A stretch of 64,000 bases of DNA from an uncultured Flavobacteriaceae bacterium (GTDB lineage Bacteria; Bacteroidota; Bacteroidia; Flavobacteriales; Flavobacteriaceae): the NCBI GenBank assembly GCA_947504035.1, contig CANNGA010000002.1, positions 334,545 through 398,544 on the forward strand. Direction: 5' to 3'. Both the position numbers and the translations under genes were made by a program. The notes under the pieces are model-generated. The model had not been told where the DNA came from. It did no database searches and saw only the letters and a list, made by a program, of their open reading frames with translations. Within the stretch, counting starts at the first letter, position 1, and the number at the start of each line of letters is the position of its first letter. Below, in pieces: positions 34,870 through 44,797 of this stretch.

Positions 34870-37258
34870 AAAACAACCCTCCTAGCAACAGAACAGCTAG
34901 CACCACAGTACTTCCTAAAGCAATAGTACTTCCTGTTTTAACCACTTGGGGCTCAAATTTAAACTCTATGGTGTGTTTGCCTGCCGTAAGCGCCATACCT
35001 CGTAATAGATAGTTAACACGTCTAAATGGGGTTGCTACGCCGTCAACATAAGCCGTCCAGCCATGCGGATAATACACCTCTGAGAAAACGGCAAACCCAG
35101 AGTTTACATTTTCAGCCTCGTATTTTATATAATTAGGGGTGTATACTACAGCTTTAATACGTGCTAAACTATCTGTTTTAAACCGTTTTGTAATCTTGTC
35201 TTCAATATCATGCTTAATAGCGATACGCTTTGTGTCTAAACTGTCAAGACGCTTAATTTCGTCGTTAGCAGAAGCTACAGATTCTAAAGTGTTTACAAAC
35301 CAAGCATTACCATTAGCTGCATCATTTGTATAAGGAAACAGGCTCCCTTTATCATCTTTTGCTATAATATATTTTGCATTTAGCATGTTAAGGACATTAG
35401 GATTATTTTTAGACACATACCAATCGAAAATCTCGCGATAACGTTTTAATTCTGCAGCGTTATAACCATTTAGCGAATTGTGGAAATAAGAAGGTTTTGA
35501 AGGGCCAGACACTAAATCGAATACTCTAAAATGTGTTGTGTCTTTTAAAATAAATTGATCTACAGCATTTGCTGTAAAAGGTCTATTCATTTTACGTGCT
35601 GCGACAAAATCACTTTCGTTAACATAGCGTCTATTTACACCTATTAAATCGAATAACACCAAAACTGTAAAGGCAATAATTACAGCACCAGCCTTAAGCT
35701 TTTGTTTTAAGTAAGCATAGATAAGCCCAGCCGACAACAGCACTAAGCAAAGTGTTCGAATGGTATCTGATGTGAAAACAGATTTTCGATCTGCCTTTAT
35801 TGCTCTAATAAAATCATTTCCTAAAGCTTGGGCATAATGCCCATCATTAACGCCTACGAAATCAAACAAGCTACTCCCTAACATTAAAAACACCACTGCT
35901 AAACCAGCAGTAATTCCCGTAGTATATTTTAACGCCCTTAATTTTGTATTGGTCGTATAGTTTTCATTAAATAATTTCACCAATCCAAAAACACCAAGCA
36001 CAGGGATACACAACTCCAGCAGCACTTGAATAGAAGTAACAGCTCGAAACTTGTTATATAAAGGCACGTAGTCAATAAAAAAATTAGTCAAAAAACTAAG
36101 ATTCTTACCATATGACAATAATAAGGGCATCACAATACCGCCTATAAGCCACCATTTTAAACGTCCTCTTACCAAAAACAAAGCAAAAACAAATAAAAAC
36201 AACACTACTGCTCCTACATAAGCTGGTGCCTCAACAATAGGTTGCTGCCCCCAATACAAGGGCGCATGCTCTGCTTTATCTAGGGCTTGTGTATGAGAGG
36301 CTCCTAATTTACGCACAGCCTCATAAACCTTAGAGTCTTTACCCAGTTTTTCGGCATTTCCACCTCCCATGAAACGCGGAATAAATAAATTAAAGGTCTC
36401 CGCAAATCCATAGCTAAACTGTGTGATGTAATCCTTATCTAATCCCGATGTTACTGGTTTTGGAGAGCCATCTGGGTGTATTGTAAGTTCACTTTTACCT
36501 CTCGTACTATACTTAACATATTCTTTAGTTGCCAGAACATTTGTAGCATTAAGTCCAATAGCTAAAACTACAGCACCTACAAGAATACCTATGGATTTAA
36601 AAAAATGCGGTAATAGTTGCTTACGGTAAGCATCGATTAAATATACCACGCCTAATACCACTACAAGTAATAGTAAATAATAGGTCATTTGAAAATGATT
36701 GGCAACCAATTCTAAACCCATGGCTACTGCTGTAACTAAAAAACCAAGACTGTAACGTTTTTGAAAAACAAGTAAAATACCACTCAATACTAAGGGCATA
36801 TAAGCAATAGCATGTGCTTTACTATTATGGCCTACACCTAAAATAATGATTAAATATGTTGAAAATCCAAATGCCAAAGCTCCTAAACCAGCCAATTTAA
36901 AATCAACGCGTAAGACTAATAGTAAAATATAAAAGCTTAACAAATACAAAAACAAATAGTCGGCTGGTCTTGGTAAAAACCGCAGCATATGATCTAACTT
37001 TTTGATATAATTGTGCGGGTATCTAGCGCCTAATTGATAGGTTGGCATACCTCCAAAAGCACTGTTAGTCCAATACGTTTCCGTTCCTGTCTTCGCTTTA
37101 AAATCCTTTTGCTGCTTAGACATACCAATATACTGTACAATATCGCTTTGGTATATTTGTTTGCCTTGTAGAACAGGGTTAAAATTAATTAGAGATACCA
37201 ATACAAATCCTACTATAACGAGAAGATGTATGAGTGCTTTTTTAAATAATTGTTGCAT
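34841..37258 (-). CDS. YfhO-family membrane protein (lipid-sugar-dependent glycosyltransferase-like)
   Basis: An 805-residue polytopic protein of the YfhO family. It has an N-terminal segment, about 12 membrane spans (for example FLFLYLLSFYILLLVLR, LVLFDLIGVNRRYV), a large extracytoplasmic C-terminal domain with PHGWTAYVDGVATPFRRVNY (about residues 724-743), and a last span near the C-terminus. YfhO proteins are GT-C-like and in Gram-positives glycosylate teichoic acids. In Bacteroidota they are almost always linked to GT4 genes as here. It is the first gene of the operon with the GT4 and flippase. Confidence 0.85.
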   Translation of the reverse strand: MQQLFKKALIHLLVIVGFVLVSLINFNPVLQGKQIYQSDIVQYIGMSKQQKDFKAKTGTETYWTNSAFGGMPTYQLGARYPHNYIKKLDHMLRFLPRPADYLFLYLLSFYILLLVLRVDFKLAGLGALAFGFSTYLIIILGVGHNSKAHAIAYMPLVLSGILLVFQKRYSLGFLVTAVAMGLELVANHFQMTYYLLLLVVVLGVVYLIDAYRKQLLPHFFKSIGILVGAVVLAIGLNATNVLATKEYVKYSTRGKSELTIHPDGSPKPVTSGLDKDYITQFSYGFAETFNLFIPRFMGGGNAEKLGKDSKVYEAVRKLGASHTQALDKAEHAPLYWGQQPIVEAPAYVGAVVLFLFVFALFLVRGRLKWWLIGGIVMPLLLSYGKNLSFLTNFFIDYVPLYNKFRAVTSIQVLLELCIPVLGVFGLVKLFNENYTTNTKLRALKYTTGITAGLAVVFLMLGSSLFDFVGVNDGHYAQALGNDFIRAIKADRKSVFTSDTIRTLCLVLLSAGLIYAYLKQKLKAGAVIIAFTVLVLFDLIGVNRRYVNESDFVAARKMNRPFTANAVDQFILKDTTHFRVFDLVSGPSKPSYFHNSLNGYNAAELKRYREIFDWYVSKNNPNVLNMLNAKYIIAKDDKGSLFPYTNDAANGNAWFVNTLESVASANDEIKRLDSLDTKRIAIKHDIEDKITKRFKTDSLARIKAVVYTPNYIKYEAENVNSGFAVFSEVYYPHGWTAYVDGVATPFRRVNYLLRGMALTAGKHTIEFKFEPQVVKTGSTIALGSTVVLAVLLLGGLFYEFKKTKRA

Positions 37259-37288
37259 GAAAAAAAATTAAAACGCTAAGGGATGAAA

Positions 37289-37561
37289 TTAGTCAATTTC
37301 TTCGAAATCCACGTAATCACCCACGTTATTATTTGATTGTTTACGTTTAGGGACTTTATCTATAGAAACTTCCCCTTCTTGTTTTGAAGGCCGCTGCTGC
37401 TGTCTATTAAAGTGTTGCCCAAATTTTTGTTCTGCTTTTTTAGCGACAAACTTTAGTAATAACGGCGCAAATAAGCGCGATAGGATTTTCAACCCAAAAT
37501 AAACCAATAAAATGATAAGTACCATTTTAACTAAACCCAAAACTGAGGCTTGTTGTAGCAT
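37289..37561 (-). CDS. DUF4834-family membrane protein
   Basis: A 90-residue protein from the ATG at 37561 (MLQQASVLGLVKMVLIILLV); an upstream in-frame ATG at 37597 would add 12 unlikely residues. One membrane segment covers about residues 8-29, followed by a conserved LLKFVAKKAEQKFGQHFN helix and an acidic end VGDYVDFEEID. The domain is known as DUF4834 and is common in Bacteroidota, of unknown function. It lies 30 bases upstream of the YfhO gene on the same strand and may be cotranscribed with it. Confidence 0.8.
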   Translation of the reverse strand: MLQQASVLGLVKMVLIILLVYFGLKILSRLFAPLLLKFVAKKAEQKFGQHFNRQQQRPSKQEGEVSIDKVPKRKQSNNNVGDYVDFEEID

Positions 37562-37638
37562 AACTTTAAATTTGGGTAAAAATACAATTCTAAACATTTA
37601 AAAAACGTTCAAAAAACATAAAAAAACGATAAAATATC

Positions 37639-37646
37639 TATATTTG
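37639..37646 (+). promoter_or_regulatory. -7 box of the outer-membrane-type protein gene
   Basis: TATATTTG, a TAnnTTTG match, 60 bases before the ATG at 37706. No TTG at the expected distance. Confidence 0.45.
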
Positions 37647-37705
37647 AATGCAATGAACTCATGTAATTAGAGAAAATTAAATCTATAGTGTCCTAAATCA
37701 TTCTT

Positions 37706-38758
37706 ATGAATATCTTAAAAACTTCATTTACAATACTATCGCTGGCCGTTTTTAATTTTACGTTTGCTCAGTATACAGACGTGATTAATTCAAACAGGCC
37801 TGGTGTGTCCCGAAGCGCATTTTCGGTAGGTACAAAAGTGCTACAGTTTGAACTTGGACCTTACTTTGTTAAGGAGAAACGCACACCTGCCCCACAAAAC
37901 GAAGTTTCTGGTTTTGGAGCTGATTTTGCAATTCGCTACGGGTTATTTCTCGAGCAATTAGAAATCAATATTGAAGGCGGCTATCAAAACGACACGCAAA
38001 CCAACATCTCGTCGTTTACAACCGAAGAAAAGCGTTCTAATTTTAGGTTTTTAGCCTTTGGTGCCAAATATTTAATATTCGATCCTTATAAAAAGGCAGC
38101 TGATGAAAAGCCAAACTTATACAGTTGGAAAGCCAATCATGCTTTTCGATGGAAATCACTTATACCTGCCGTATCTGTATACCTTGGCGCTAATTATGAT
38201 ACTAAAGATAATCCGTTTACGGCCGCAGGTATAGAAGGAATTAGCCCTAAGTTAATCGTCGCTACGCAACACAATTTTAACGGAGGTTGGGTATTTGTAA
38301 TGAATCTTATAAAAGATAGAATTGGTACCGATCAATCTGACTTCTCGTACATATTAACACTAACCCATTCGTTTAATCCGCAATGGGTTATTTTTGGAGA
38401 AACTCAAGGGATTAAAAGCGATTTTGTTGCCGATAACCTTATACGATTTGGAGGGGCCTACTTATGGGACAAGAATCTTCAATTAGATACCGCTGTAACC
38501 TTTAACACTAAAGACACACCGTCTGTATTAAACCTTACCTTTGGAGCCTCTTATAGGTTAGATTTCCATAAAGACAAAGAAATAAAACCCGAAGAGATTG
38601 ACAATGGAAACTCTGCTAAAGACGAGAAGAAACGAAAAGATAGAGAAGATAATCCTAAAAGCAAAAAACGCAAGAAACGTAAAAAAGATGATGATGCTAC
38701 TGAAGAAGATAAAACCCCTAAAAAGCAACAACGCGAAGATGAAGATTTTGACAATTAA
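37706..38758 (+). CDS. Outer-membrane beta-barrel-like protein with charged C-terminal tail
   Basis: A 350-residue exported protein. It has a signal peptide (cleavage near FTFAQ, residue 21-22), a region of alternating hydrophobic strands (residues about 25-290) like putative transporter (MetA-pathway-type) barrels, and NRPGVSRSAFSVGTKVLQFE at the beginning of the mature chain, typical of this family in Bacteroidota. The last 60 residues are a run of Lys, Arg, Asp and Glu without fold. The tail would have to lie in the periplasm or at the outside. It is followed by the GNAT gene after 18 bases. Confidence 0.7.
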   Translation: MNILKTSFTILSLAVFNFTFAQYTDVINSNRPGVSRSAFSVGTKVLQFELGPYFVKEKRTPAPQNEVSGFGADFAIRYGLFLEQLEINIEGGYQNDTQTNISSFTTEEKRSNFRFLAFGAKYLIFDPYKKAADEKPNLYSWKANHAFRWKSLIPAVSVYLGANYDTKDNPFTAAGIEGISPKLIVATQHNFNGGWVFVMNLIKDRIGTDQSDFSYILTLTHSFNPQWVIFGETQGIKSDFVADNLIRFGGAYLWDKNLQLDTAVTFNTKDTPSVLNLTFGASYRLDFHKDKEIKPEEIDNGNSAKDEKKRKDREDNPKSKKRKKRKKDDDATEEDKTPKKQQREDEDFDN

Positions 38759-38776
38759 TAGCGCTTACTGTAATTT

Positions 38777-39895
38777 ATGATCACATTAAAAGAAGTCGTT
38801 TCTAAGAAAGATTTAAAAGCATTTGTAAAATTTCCTTTTGATCTGTATAAAGACACCCCCTCTTGGACTCCTCCAATTATCAGTCAAGAGTTAAAAACAT
38901 TTGACAAAAATGACAACCCTGTGTTTAAAGACGCAGAAGCTCGTTTATTTTTAGCGTACAAATCGCATAAAATTGTAGGGCGCGTAGCAGCAATAGTGAA
39001 TTGGCTAGAAGTGAAAAATCAAGATTTGCGCAAAATGCGATTTGGTTGGTTTGATTTTATTGATGATTTAGAGGTGTCTCAAGCACTTTTCGATAAAGTG
39101 GAAGCTATTGGGAGCGCACATCAATTAGAATTTGCCGAAGGTCCTGTTGGCTTTTCTAATTTAGATAAAGTAGGTGTTATTGACGAAGGTTTTGACGCAT
39201 TAACACCAATGATTACATGGTACAATCACCCTTATTACAAAAAGCATTATGAAGCTGCGGGATATGCTTTTGAAAAAAAATACATAGAAAACCGGTTTCC
39301 TTTTAAGAATGTGAAACCAGAGTTTTTCATGAAAGCACAAGAGCTTATAAAACGCCGTTATAAACTAAGAGCTTTAAAATTCTCCAAAACAGAAGAGGTT
39401 ATGCCTTATGCCGATAAGATGTTTGATCTTTTTAATCAATCGTATGCGTCTTTATCTAGCTTTGTTGAAATCACTGATATACAAAAAGCTTATTTTAAGA
39501 AAAAATTCATCAGTTTTATCAATCCAGAATACATTAAATTTGTTGTGGATGAAACGGATAGCCTTGTTGCCTTTGCTATTGTAATGCCTGCCTACGCTAA
39601 AGCATTACAAAAGATAAATGGAAGGCTTTTCCCTTTTGGATTTACCCAAATTTTAAAAGCTAAAAAACAGAGTAAAGACGTTATCTTTTATCTTATAGGT
39701 GTTCATCCAGACTATCAAAATAAAGGGGTACATGCCGTTATATTCAATGAATATTACAATACTTTTAAAGAAAAAGATATTCAAATGTGCTACCGAACAC
39801 CAGAGCTAGAAGATAATGTTGCTATACATCAAATATGGAAGCATTTTGATCCTGAAATCTATAGAAAACGAAGCACGTACAAAAAAAATCTGTGA
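38777..39895 (+). CDS. GNAT-family N-acetyltransferase-like protein
   Basis: A 372-residue protein with GNAT-like parts: VVSKKDLKAFVKFPFDLYKD at the N-terminus, an EGPVGFSNLDKVGVIDEGF block (about residues 121-139), and the acetyl-CoA region FYLIGVHPDYQNKGVHAVIF (about 296-315), which fits the R/Q-x-x-G-x-G/A loop only loosely (QNKGVHA). From memory, relatives are sometimes labelled GTP cyclohydrolase, without support. Substrate unknown. It lies 18 bases after the barrel gene and is closed by a bidirectional terminator. Confidence 0.72.
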   Translation: MITLKEVVSKKDLKAFVKFPFDLYKDTPSWTPPIISQELKTFDKNDNPVFKDAEARLFLAYKSHKIVGRVAAIVNWLEVKNQDLRKMRFGWFDFIDDLEVSQALFDKVEAIGSAHQLEFAEGPVGFSNLDKVGVIDEGFDALTPMITWYNHPYYKKHYEAAGYAFEKKYIENRFPFKNVKPEFFMKAQELIKRRYKLRALKFSKTEEVMPYADKMFDLFNQSYASLSSFVEITDIQKAYFKKKFISFINPEYIKFVVDETDSLVAFAIVMPAYAKALQKINGRLFPFGFTQILKAKKQSKDVIFYLIGVHPDYQNKGVHAVIFNEYYNTFKEKDIQMCYRTPELEDNVAIHQIWKHFDPEIYRKRSTYKKNL

Positions 39896-39913
39896 TGTAA
39901 AATGTATACACAT

Positions 39914-39946
39914 AAAAAAGGTTCGATTTTCATCGAACCTTTTTTT
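39914..39946. terminator. Bidirectional terminator
   Basis: AAAAAAGGTTCGAT (39914-39927) pairs with ATCGAACCTTTTTT (39932-39945) around a 4-base loop, with A and T runs for both directions. Confidence 0.9.
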
Positions 39947-39981
39947 ATTTCTTATTTCTTAAATAACTACTTAATATAGGT

Positions 39982-41241
39982 TTACTCTCCCATAGAAGCC
40001 ATTACTGCTGCCGATAAGCGCTTGTATGTTCCATTTTCCAAACGATCTCTAATAGCATCAAAAGCATCTAAAGTGATTCTAACATCCTCTAATGTATGTG
40101 TTGCTGTAGGTATCATTCTTAGTAGAATTAATCCTTTAGGTATTACAGGGTAAACAACTATAGAACAGAATATACCGTAATTTTCTCTTAGGTCTTTTAC
40201 CAAAGCCATAGCCTCAGGAATACTACCTTTTAAGTAAACTGGTGTCACACAACTTTGTGTTGTTCCAATATCGAAACCTCTCTCTTTTAAACCAGATTGT
40301 AATGCATTTACAACTTTCCAAAGGTTCTGTTTCAACTCTGGCATCGTTCTCAACATGTCTAAACGTTTCAATGCCCCTTTAACCAGTTGCATCTGTAGTG
40401 ATTTAGCAAACATTTGAGATCTTAAATTGTATTTAAGGTAGTCTATAATTTCTTGATCGCCTGCAATAAAAGCCCCTGTACTCGCCATAGATTTAGCAAA
40501 AGTAGCGAAGTAAACATCGATATCGTCTTGCACACCTTGCTCCTCGCCTGCACCAGCTCCAGTGGCACCTAATGTTCCAAAACCATGCGCATCATCAACA
40601 AATAATCTAAAATTAAATTTTTCTTTAAGTGCTACAATTTCCTTTAAACGGCCTTGCTCGCCTCGCATTCCAAACACACCTTCAGAAATAACTAAAATTC
40701 CACCTCCAGTTTGCTCAGCCATTTTTGTAGCACGTTCTAAGTTTTTTTCTAAACTTTGAACATCGTTGTGCTTATATGTAAAACGCTTACCCATATGTAA
40801 ACGTACACCATCTATAATGCATGCATGTGCATCTACATCATAAACAATAATATCATCTTTAGAAACTAAAGCATCTATAGTAGATACCATACCCTGGTAT
40901 CCAAAGTTTAATAAATAAGCCGCTTCTTTATTAACGAAATCTGCCAACTCATTTTGTAATTGTTCATGCAAATCGGTGTGACCAGACATCATACGTGCAC
41001 CCATTGGATAAGCAGAACCATATTGTAGAGCTGCTTCAGCATCAACTTTACGAACTTCAGGATGATTTGCCAATCCCAAATAATCGTTGATACTCCAAGT
41101 AATTACATCTTTACCTTGAAATTTCATCCTATTTGAAATTTCTCCTTCTAACTTTGGAAAAACAAAATACCCTTCTGCATGTGAAGCCCACTTACCTAAC
41201 GGCCCTTTGTCTTTGTAAATCTTATCGAATAAATCTTTCAT
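39982..41241 (-). CDS. Alpha-oxoamine synthase-family PLP enzyme (candidate cysteate acyltransferase, CapB-like)
   Basis: A 419-residue fold-type I PLP enzyme of the group with serine palmitoyltransferase, KBL and BioF. Seen: the GSAYPMGARMMSGHTDLHEQ region (about residues 71-90), PLP-contact DDAHGFGTLGATGAG and the Schiff-base Lys in FATFAKSMASTGAF (near residue 248). It condenses an amino acid with an acyl-CoA. The next gene upstream is a CBS-like PLP enzyme, which together fit the described capnine (sulfonolipid) pathway: cysteate synthase, then cysteate acyltransferase. A serine palmitoyltransferase role is the main alternative. Assignment to capnine is inference. Confidence 0.78.
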   Translation of the reverse strand: MKDLFDKIYKDKGPLGKWASHAEGYFVFPKLEGEISNRMKFQGKDVITWSINDYLGLANHPEVRKVDAEAALQYGSAYPMGARMMSGHTDLHEQLQNELADFVNKEAAYLLNFGYQGMVSTIDALVSKDDIIVYDVDAHACIIDGVRLHMGKRFTYKHNDVQSLEKNLERATKMAEQTGGGILVISEGVFGMRGEQGRLKEIVALKEKFNFRLFVDDAHGFGTLGATGAGAGEEQGVQDDIDVYFATFAKSMASTGAFIAGDQEIIDYLKYNLRSQMFAKSLQMQLVKGALKRLDMLRTMPELKQNLWKVVNALQSGLKERGFDIGTTQSCVTPVYLKGSIPEAMALVKDLRENYGIFCSIVVYPVIPKGLILLRMIPTATHTLEDVRITLDAFDAIRDRLENGTYKRLSAAVMASMGE

Positions 41242-41406
41242 CTACTGTTAAATATACACTTCTAATTAAACACAATTTTAATACCATTACTAAGTTTGGT
41301 TTGTGTGAAAATAAGAGGTTTTTTAGTTCTTAGTTAATTGCTGCAAAATTAATTATTTATCTGCATAGCGCATAATTTTTTCGAAACCATTTTAGCTATA
41401 ATCCTT

Positions 41407-41448
41407 AAAAAACAAGTGGTTTTTTGCTTAAAAACAAAAAACCACTTG
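41407..41448 (-). terminator. Terminator after the CBS-like gene
   Basis: Stem CAAGTGGTTTTTTG (41413-41426) with CAAAAAACCACTTG (41435-41448); on the minus strand a T run (41407-41412) follows. It lies 23 bases after the CBS-like stop codon, so the two PLP genes may be separate transcripts. Confidence 0.8.
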
Positions 41449-41470
41449 CTGTATCTTGTACTAAAATAAG

Positions 41471-42511
41471 TTATTTAATATACTCTATCGCTTGAGAAGA
41501 TTCTTCGTGGATGCTATCAAAAAAGCCTTGATCATTCATCCATTTATCTGAAAACACTTTACTCATATATCTTGATCCATGGTCGGGAAAAATAACGACT
41601 ACGTAATCTTCCTTTTTAAATCGTTTTTCTTCACCTAGTTGTTTAACCGCTTGCGTTACTGCCCCAGAAGTATAACCTACAAACATACCTTCTGTTTTTG
41701 CAATCTCTCTAGCTGTATGCGCACTATCTTCGTCGTTTACTTTCACAAACTCATCGATCACATCAAAATCGGTAGCGCCAGGTATTAAATTTTTACCTAA
41801 CCCTTCAATACGATATGGGTAAATCTCTTTCTCATCAAACTCTCTGGTTTCATGGTATTTTTTAATTACCGATCCAAACGCATCTACACCAATAACTTTA
41901 ATGTTCGGGTTTTGTTCTTTCAAATATTTTGCGGTACCAGAAATTGTACCTCCAGTGCCACTACAGGCAATCAAATGTGTTAGTTTCCCTTCTGTTTGCT
42001 CCCAAATTTCTGGCCCTGTAGACGCATAATGCGCATCGATATTTAATTGGTTAAAATATTGATTGATATATACAGAACCTTTCATTTCGCTATGCAAGCG
42101 CTTTGCGACTTGATAATAAGATCTTGGATCGTCTGCACTAACATGAGCAGGGCATACATATACTTTAGCTCCTAAGTTTTTCAACATGTCTATTTTATCT
42201 GTCGAAGACTTAGAACTTACAGCTAAGATACAGTCGTAACCTTTAATAACACTAACCATTGCTAAACTAAAACCGGTATTACCAGAAGTTGTTTCTATGA
42301 TCGTGTCGCCAGGTTTTAAAATGCCTTGGCGTTCTGCTTGCTCTATAATGTAAAGCGCTATTCTGTCTTTAGAGGACTGTCCAGGATTGAAAGCTTCTAT
42401 TTTAGCGTAGAAATCACCTTTAAAATCTGAAGTTATTCTATTTAATCTAACAAGCGGTGTATTGCCTACTAAATCTAAAACATTATTAAAAACTTTATTT
42501 CTTTGTTTCAT
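41471..42511 (-). CDS. Cystathionine beta-synthase-like PLP enzyme (candidate cysteate synthase, CapA-like)
   Basis: A 346-residue fold-type II PLP enzyme of the cysteine synthase/CBS group. Seen: [13 protein letters not shown] (about residues 13-25), Schiff-base Lys in [14 protein letters not shown] (about 48), [13 protein letters not shown] (about 68-80), and [17 protein letters not shown] (about 184-200). It lacks the C-terminal CBS domain pair. Such enzymes make cysteine, cystathionine or, in the capnine route, cysteate from O-phosphoserine and sulfite. The location 229 bases upstream of the AOS-family gene favours the last, but ordinary cysteine synthesis cannot be excluded by eye. Confidence 0.8.
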   Translation of the reverse strand: MKQRNKVFNNVLDLVGNTPLVRLNRITSDFKGDFYAKIEAFNPGQSSKDRIALYIIEQAERQGILKPGDTIIETTSGNTGFSLAMVSVIKGYDCILAVSSKSSTDKIDMLKNLGAKVYVCPAHVSADDPRSYYQVAKRLHSEMKGSVYINQYFNQLNIDAHYASTGPEIWEQTEGKLTHLIACSGTGGTISGTAKYLKEQNPNIKVIGVDAFGSVIKKYHETREFDEKEIYPYRIEGLGKNLIPGATDFDVIDEFVKVNDEDSAHTAREIAKTEGMFVGYTSGAVTQAVKQLGEEKRFKKEDYVVVIFPDHGSRYMSKVFSDKWMNDQGFFDSIHEESSQAIEYIK

Positions 42512-42585
42512 AAATGTAATTTATAAGCCCTTTAATTGTAACCAAAATGAAGACTTAAACTAGCCAAAAATAAGGATTTTTTTTA

Positions 42586-44724
42586 TTAGCGCCTAATATC
42601 TTCTAAATCTAATAGAAACGCGTATTCTAAGGCGACTTCTTTTAAACTCTCAAAACGACCAGAAGCCCCACCATGTCCTGCATCCATATCGGTATGCAAT
42701 AGCAATAGGTTATCATCTGTCTTTAAGTCTCTTAGTTTGGCCACCCACTTCGCAGGTTCCCAATACTGTACTTGAGAATCGTGTAAACCTGTAGTGACTA
42801 ACATATTGGGGTAATCCTTTTTTTGCACATTATCATAGGGCGAATACGATTTCATGTATTTGTAATACATTTCTTCATTAGGATTCCCCCACTCGTCATA
42901 CTCTCCTGTGGTTAAAGGTATAGACTCATCCAACATTGTTGTTACCACATCCACAAACGGTACAGCAGCCAAAATACCACGATACAATTCTGGATTCATA
43001 TTAATAATAACCCCCATTAAAAGACCTCCCGCAGATCCTCCATAGGCATGCAAATGGTCTTGAGACGTATAGCCTTCAGCAATAAGATATTTAGAACAGT
43101 CTATAAAATCTGTAAAGGTGTTTTTCTTGGTAAGAAGCTTACCCGTATCGTACCAATGGCGTCCTAAATATTCACCCCCACGTATATGTGCTATGGCATA
43201 AATAAATCCTCGATCTAACAAACTTAAACGCACACTAGAAAACGAAGGATCTATGGTAGAACCATAAGACCCATAGGCATACTGTAATAAGGGGCTAGAA
43301 CCATCTAATTTTGTACCTTTTCTATAGACTAAAGAGATTGGTACTTTAACACCATCTCTCGCAGTAGCCCAGATACGCTTAGAAGCATAATTGTTTTTAT
43401 CGAAAGTACCTCCAAGTACTTCTTGTTCTTTTTGAATTTCACTAGTTCTAGTGCTTAAATTATAATCAATAACAGAACTAGGTGTTGTTAACGCATTATA
43501 ACCATAGCGCAGTACCTCACTATCAAAATCGGGATTGTTCCCTATATACGTATTGTAAGTCTCATTATTAAAAGGTAGGTAGTAGTCTTCTTGACCATCC
43601 CAACGCATAATTCTAATATTATTTAAGCCATTTTCACGCTCATTAATCACAAAATAATCTTTGAATATTTCAAGATCCTCTATCAATACATCTGCTCTAT
43701 GTGGTATCACATCTTCCCAATTTTCCTTAGATGTTGCGGTATCTGGGGTTTTACAAATCTTAAAATTTGTAGCATTATCTGCATTGGTAATAACGTAAAA
43801 TGCATCTTTATAATGCGCAATAGAATACTCTAAATCCTTAAGGCGTTCTTGAAATAATTCGAATTCACCATAAGGTGTGTCTGCGTTTAATATACGGTAT
43901 TCAGAACTCAAAGTACTTGAGGCTCCTATCACCAAATATTTTTTAGATTTTGTTTTATAGACAAACGTATTAAAGGTATCATCTGTTTCATGATAAATTT
44001 CTACATCTTCTGTTGCATCTTGACCTAGAATATGTCTGTAAATCTTGTAAGACCTTAAAGTAACTTCGTCCTTTTTAGTGTAAAAAAATGTTTTATTGTC
44101 ATTAGCCCATGTAATACTGCCTGTTGTATTTTCTATTTTATCGGTAAGCAGCTCGCCAGTAACAATATGCTTTACATGTATAGTGTATTGTCTTCTACTT
44201 ACAGTATCTGTAGAATACGCTGCCAATGTATTATCAGGGCTTATAGCAATACCTCCTAATTTAAAATAAGCATGTGGCTTTGCTAAAACATTACAATCAA
44301 AAAGTAACTCCTCTGCATTTTCTAAGCTGTCCTTTTTACGTATATAAATAGGATAATCTTGTCCTTTTTCAAACTTAGTTACATACCAATATCCATTTAA
44401 TTTATAAGGCACAGAGGTGTCATCTTCTTTAATTCTAGACTTCATTTCTTCAAACAATGTCTTTTGAAAATCTTCTGTATGCGCTAACTTAGCTTTAGTA
44501 TAGGCGTTTTCAGCATGTAAATACTCTAAAACAGCAGGATCTTCTTTAGCATTTAACCAATAATAAGGATCAATTCTAGTATCGTTATGAATCGTTAACG
44601 TTTTAGGCTTTTTCGCTACTACCGGAGGCGTAAGACGCTTATTTAAGTTTGTCATTATGATCTGTCTTTTACAAGAATGAGCAAAAATAAAGCTTACTAT
44701 GGTAATAATAAATGCTTTTAGCAT
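42586..44724 (-). CDS. Oligopeptidase B-like S9 serine peptidase, exported
   Basis: A 712-residue protein from the ATG at 44724. The N-terminal beta-propeller domain starts with PKTLTIHNDTRIDPYYWLNA (about residues 37-56) and the C-terminal alpha/beta-hydrolase domain holds the catalytic Ser in AYGGSAGGLLMGV (about 558), the Asp in LVTTGLHDSQVQYWEP and the His in DAGHGGASGRFES. Oligopeptidase B cleaves small peptides after Arg and Lys. The first residues (MLKAFIITIVSFIFAHSCKRQ) look like a lipoprotein signal with Cys at residue 18, so it would be periplasmic or membrane-linked; the -2 His is unusual. A second ATG at 44742 exists. Confidence 0.85.
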   Translation of the reverse strand: MLKAFIITIVSFIFAHSCKRQIIMTNLNKRLTPPVVAKKPKTLTIHNDTRIDPYYWLNAKEDPAVLEYLHAENAYTKAKLAHTEDFQKTLFEEMKSRIKEDDTSVPYKLNGYWYVTKFEKGQDYPIYIRKKDSLENAEELLFDCNVLAKPHAYFKLGGIAISPDNTLAAYSTDTVSRRQYTIHVKHIVTGELLTDKIENTTGSITWANDNKTFFYTKKDEVTLRSYKIYRHILGQDATEDVEIYHETDDTFNTFVYKTKSKKYLVIGASSTLSSEYRILNADTPYGEFELFQERLKDLEYSIAHYKDAFYVITNADNATNFKICKTPDTATSKENWEDVIPHRADVLIEDLEIFKDYFVINERENGLNNIRIMRWDGQEDYYLPFNNETYNTYIGNNPDFDSEVLRYGYNALTTPSSVIDYNLSTRTSEIQKEQEVLGGTFDKNNYASKRIWATARDGVKVPISLVYRKGTKLDGSSPLLQYAYGSYGSTIDPSFSSVRLSLLDRGFIYAIAHIRGGEYLGRHWYDTGKLLTKKNTFTDFIDCSKYLIAEGYTSQDHLHAYGGSAGGLLMGVIINMNPELYRGILAAVPFVDVVTTMLDESIPLTTGEYDEWGNPNEEMYYKYMKSYSPYDNVQKKDYPNMLVTTGLHDSQVQYWEPAKWVAKLRDLKTDDNLLLLHTDMDAGHGGASGRFESLKEVALEYAFLLDLEDIRR

Positions 44725-44761
44725 TTTAATCCTATAAAACATAAATTCCGTATTATTTTAA

Positions 44762-44769
44762 TACTTTTG
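44762..44769 (+). promoter_or_regulatory. -7 box of ybaB
   Basis: TACTTTTG matches TAnnTTTG, 28 bases before the ATG at 44798 in the divergent gap with the S9 peptidase gene. Confidence 0.45.
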
Positions 44770-44797
44770 TTATTGTAGAAACAATATACAAAAGATT

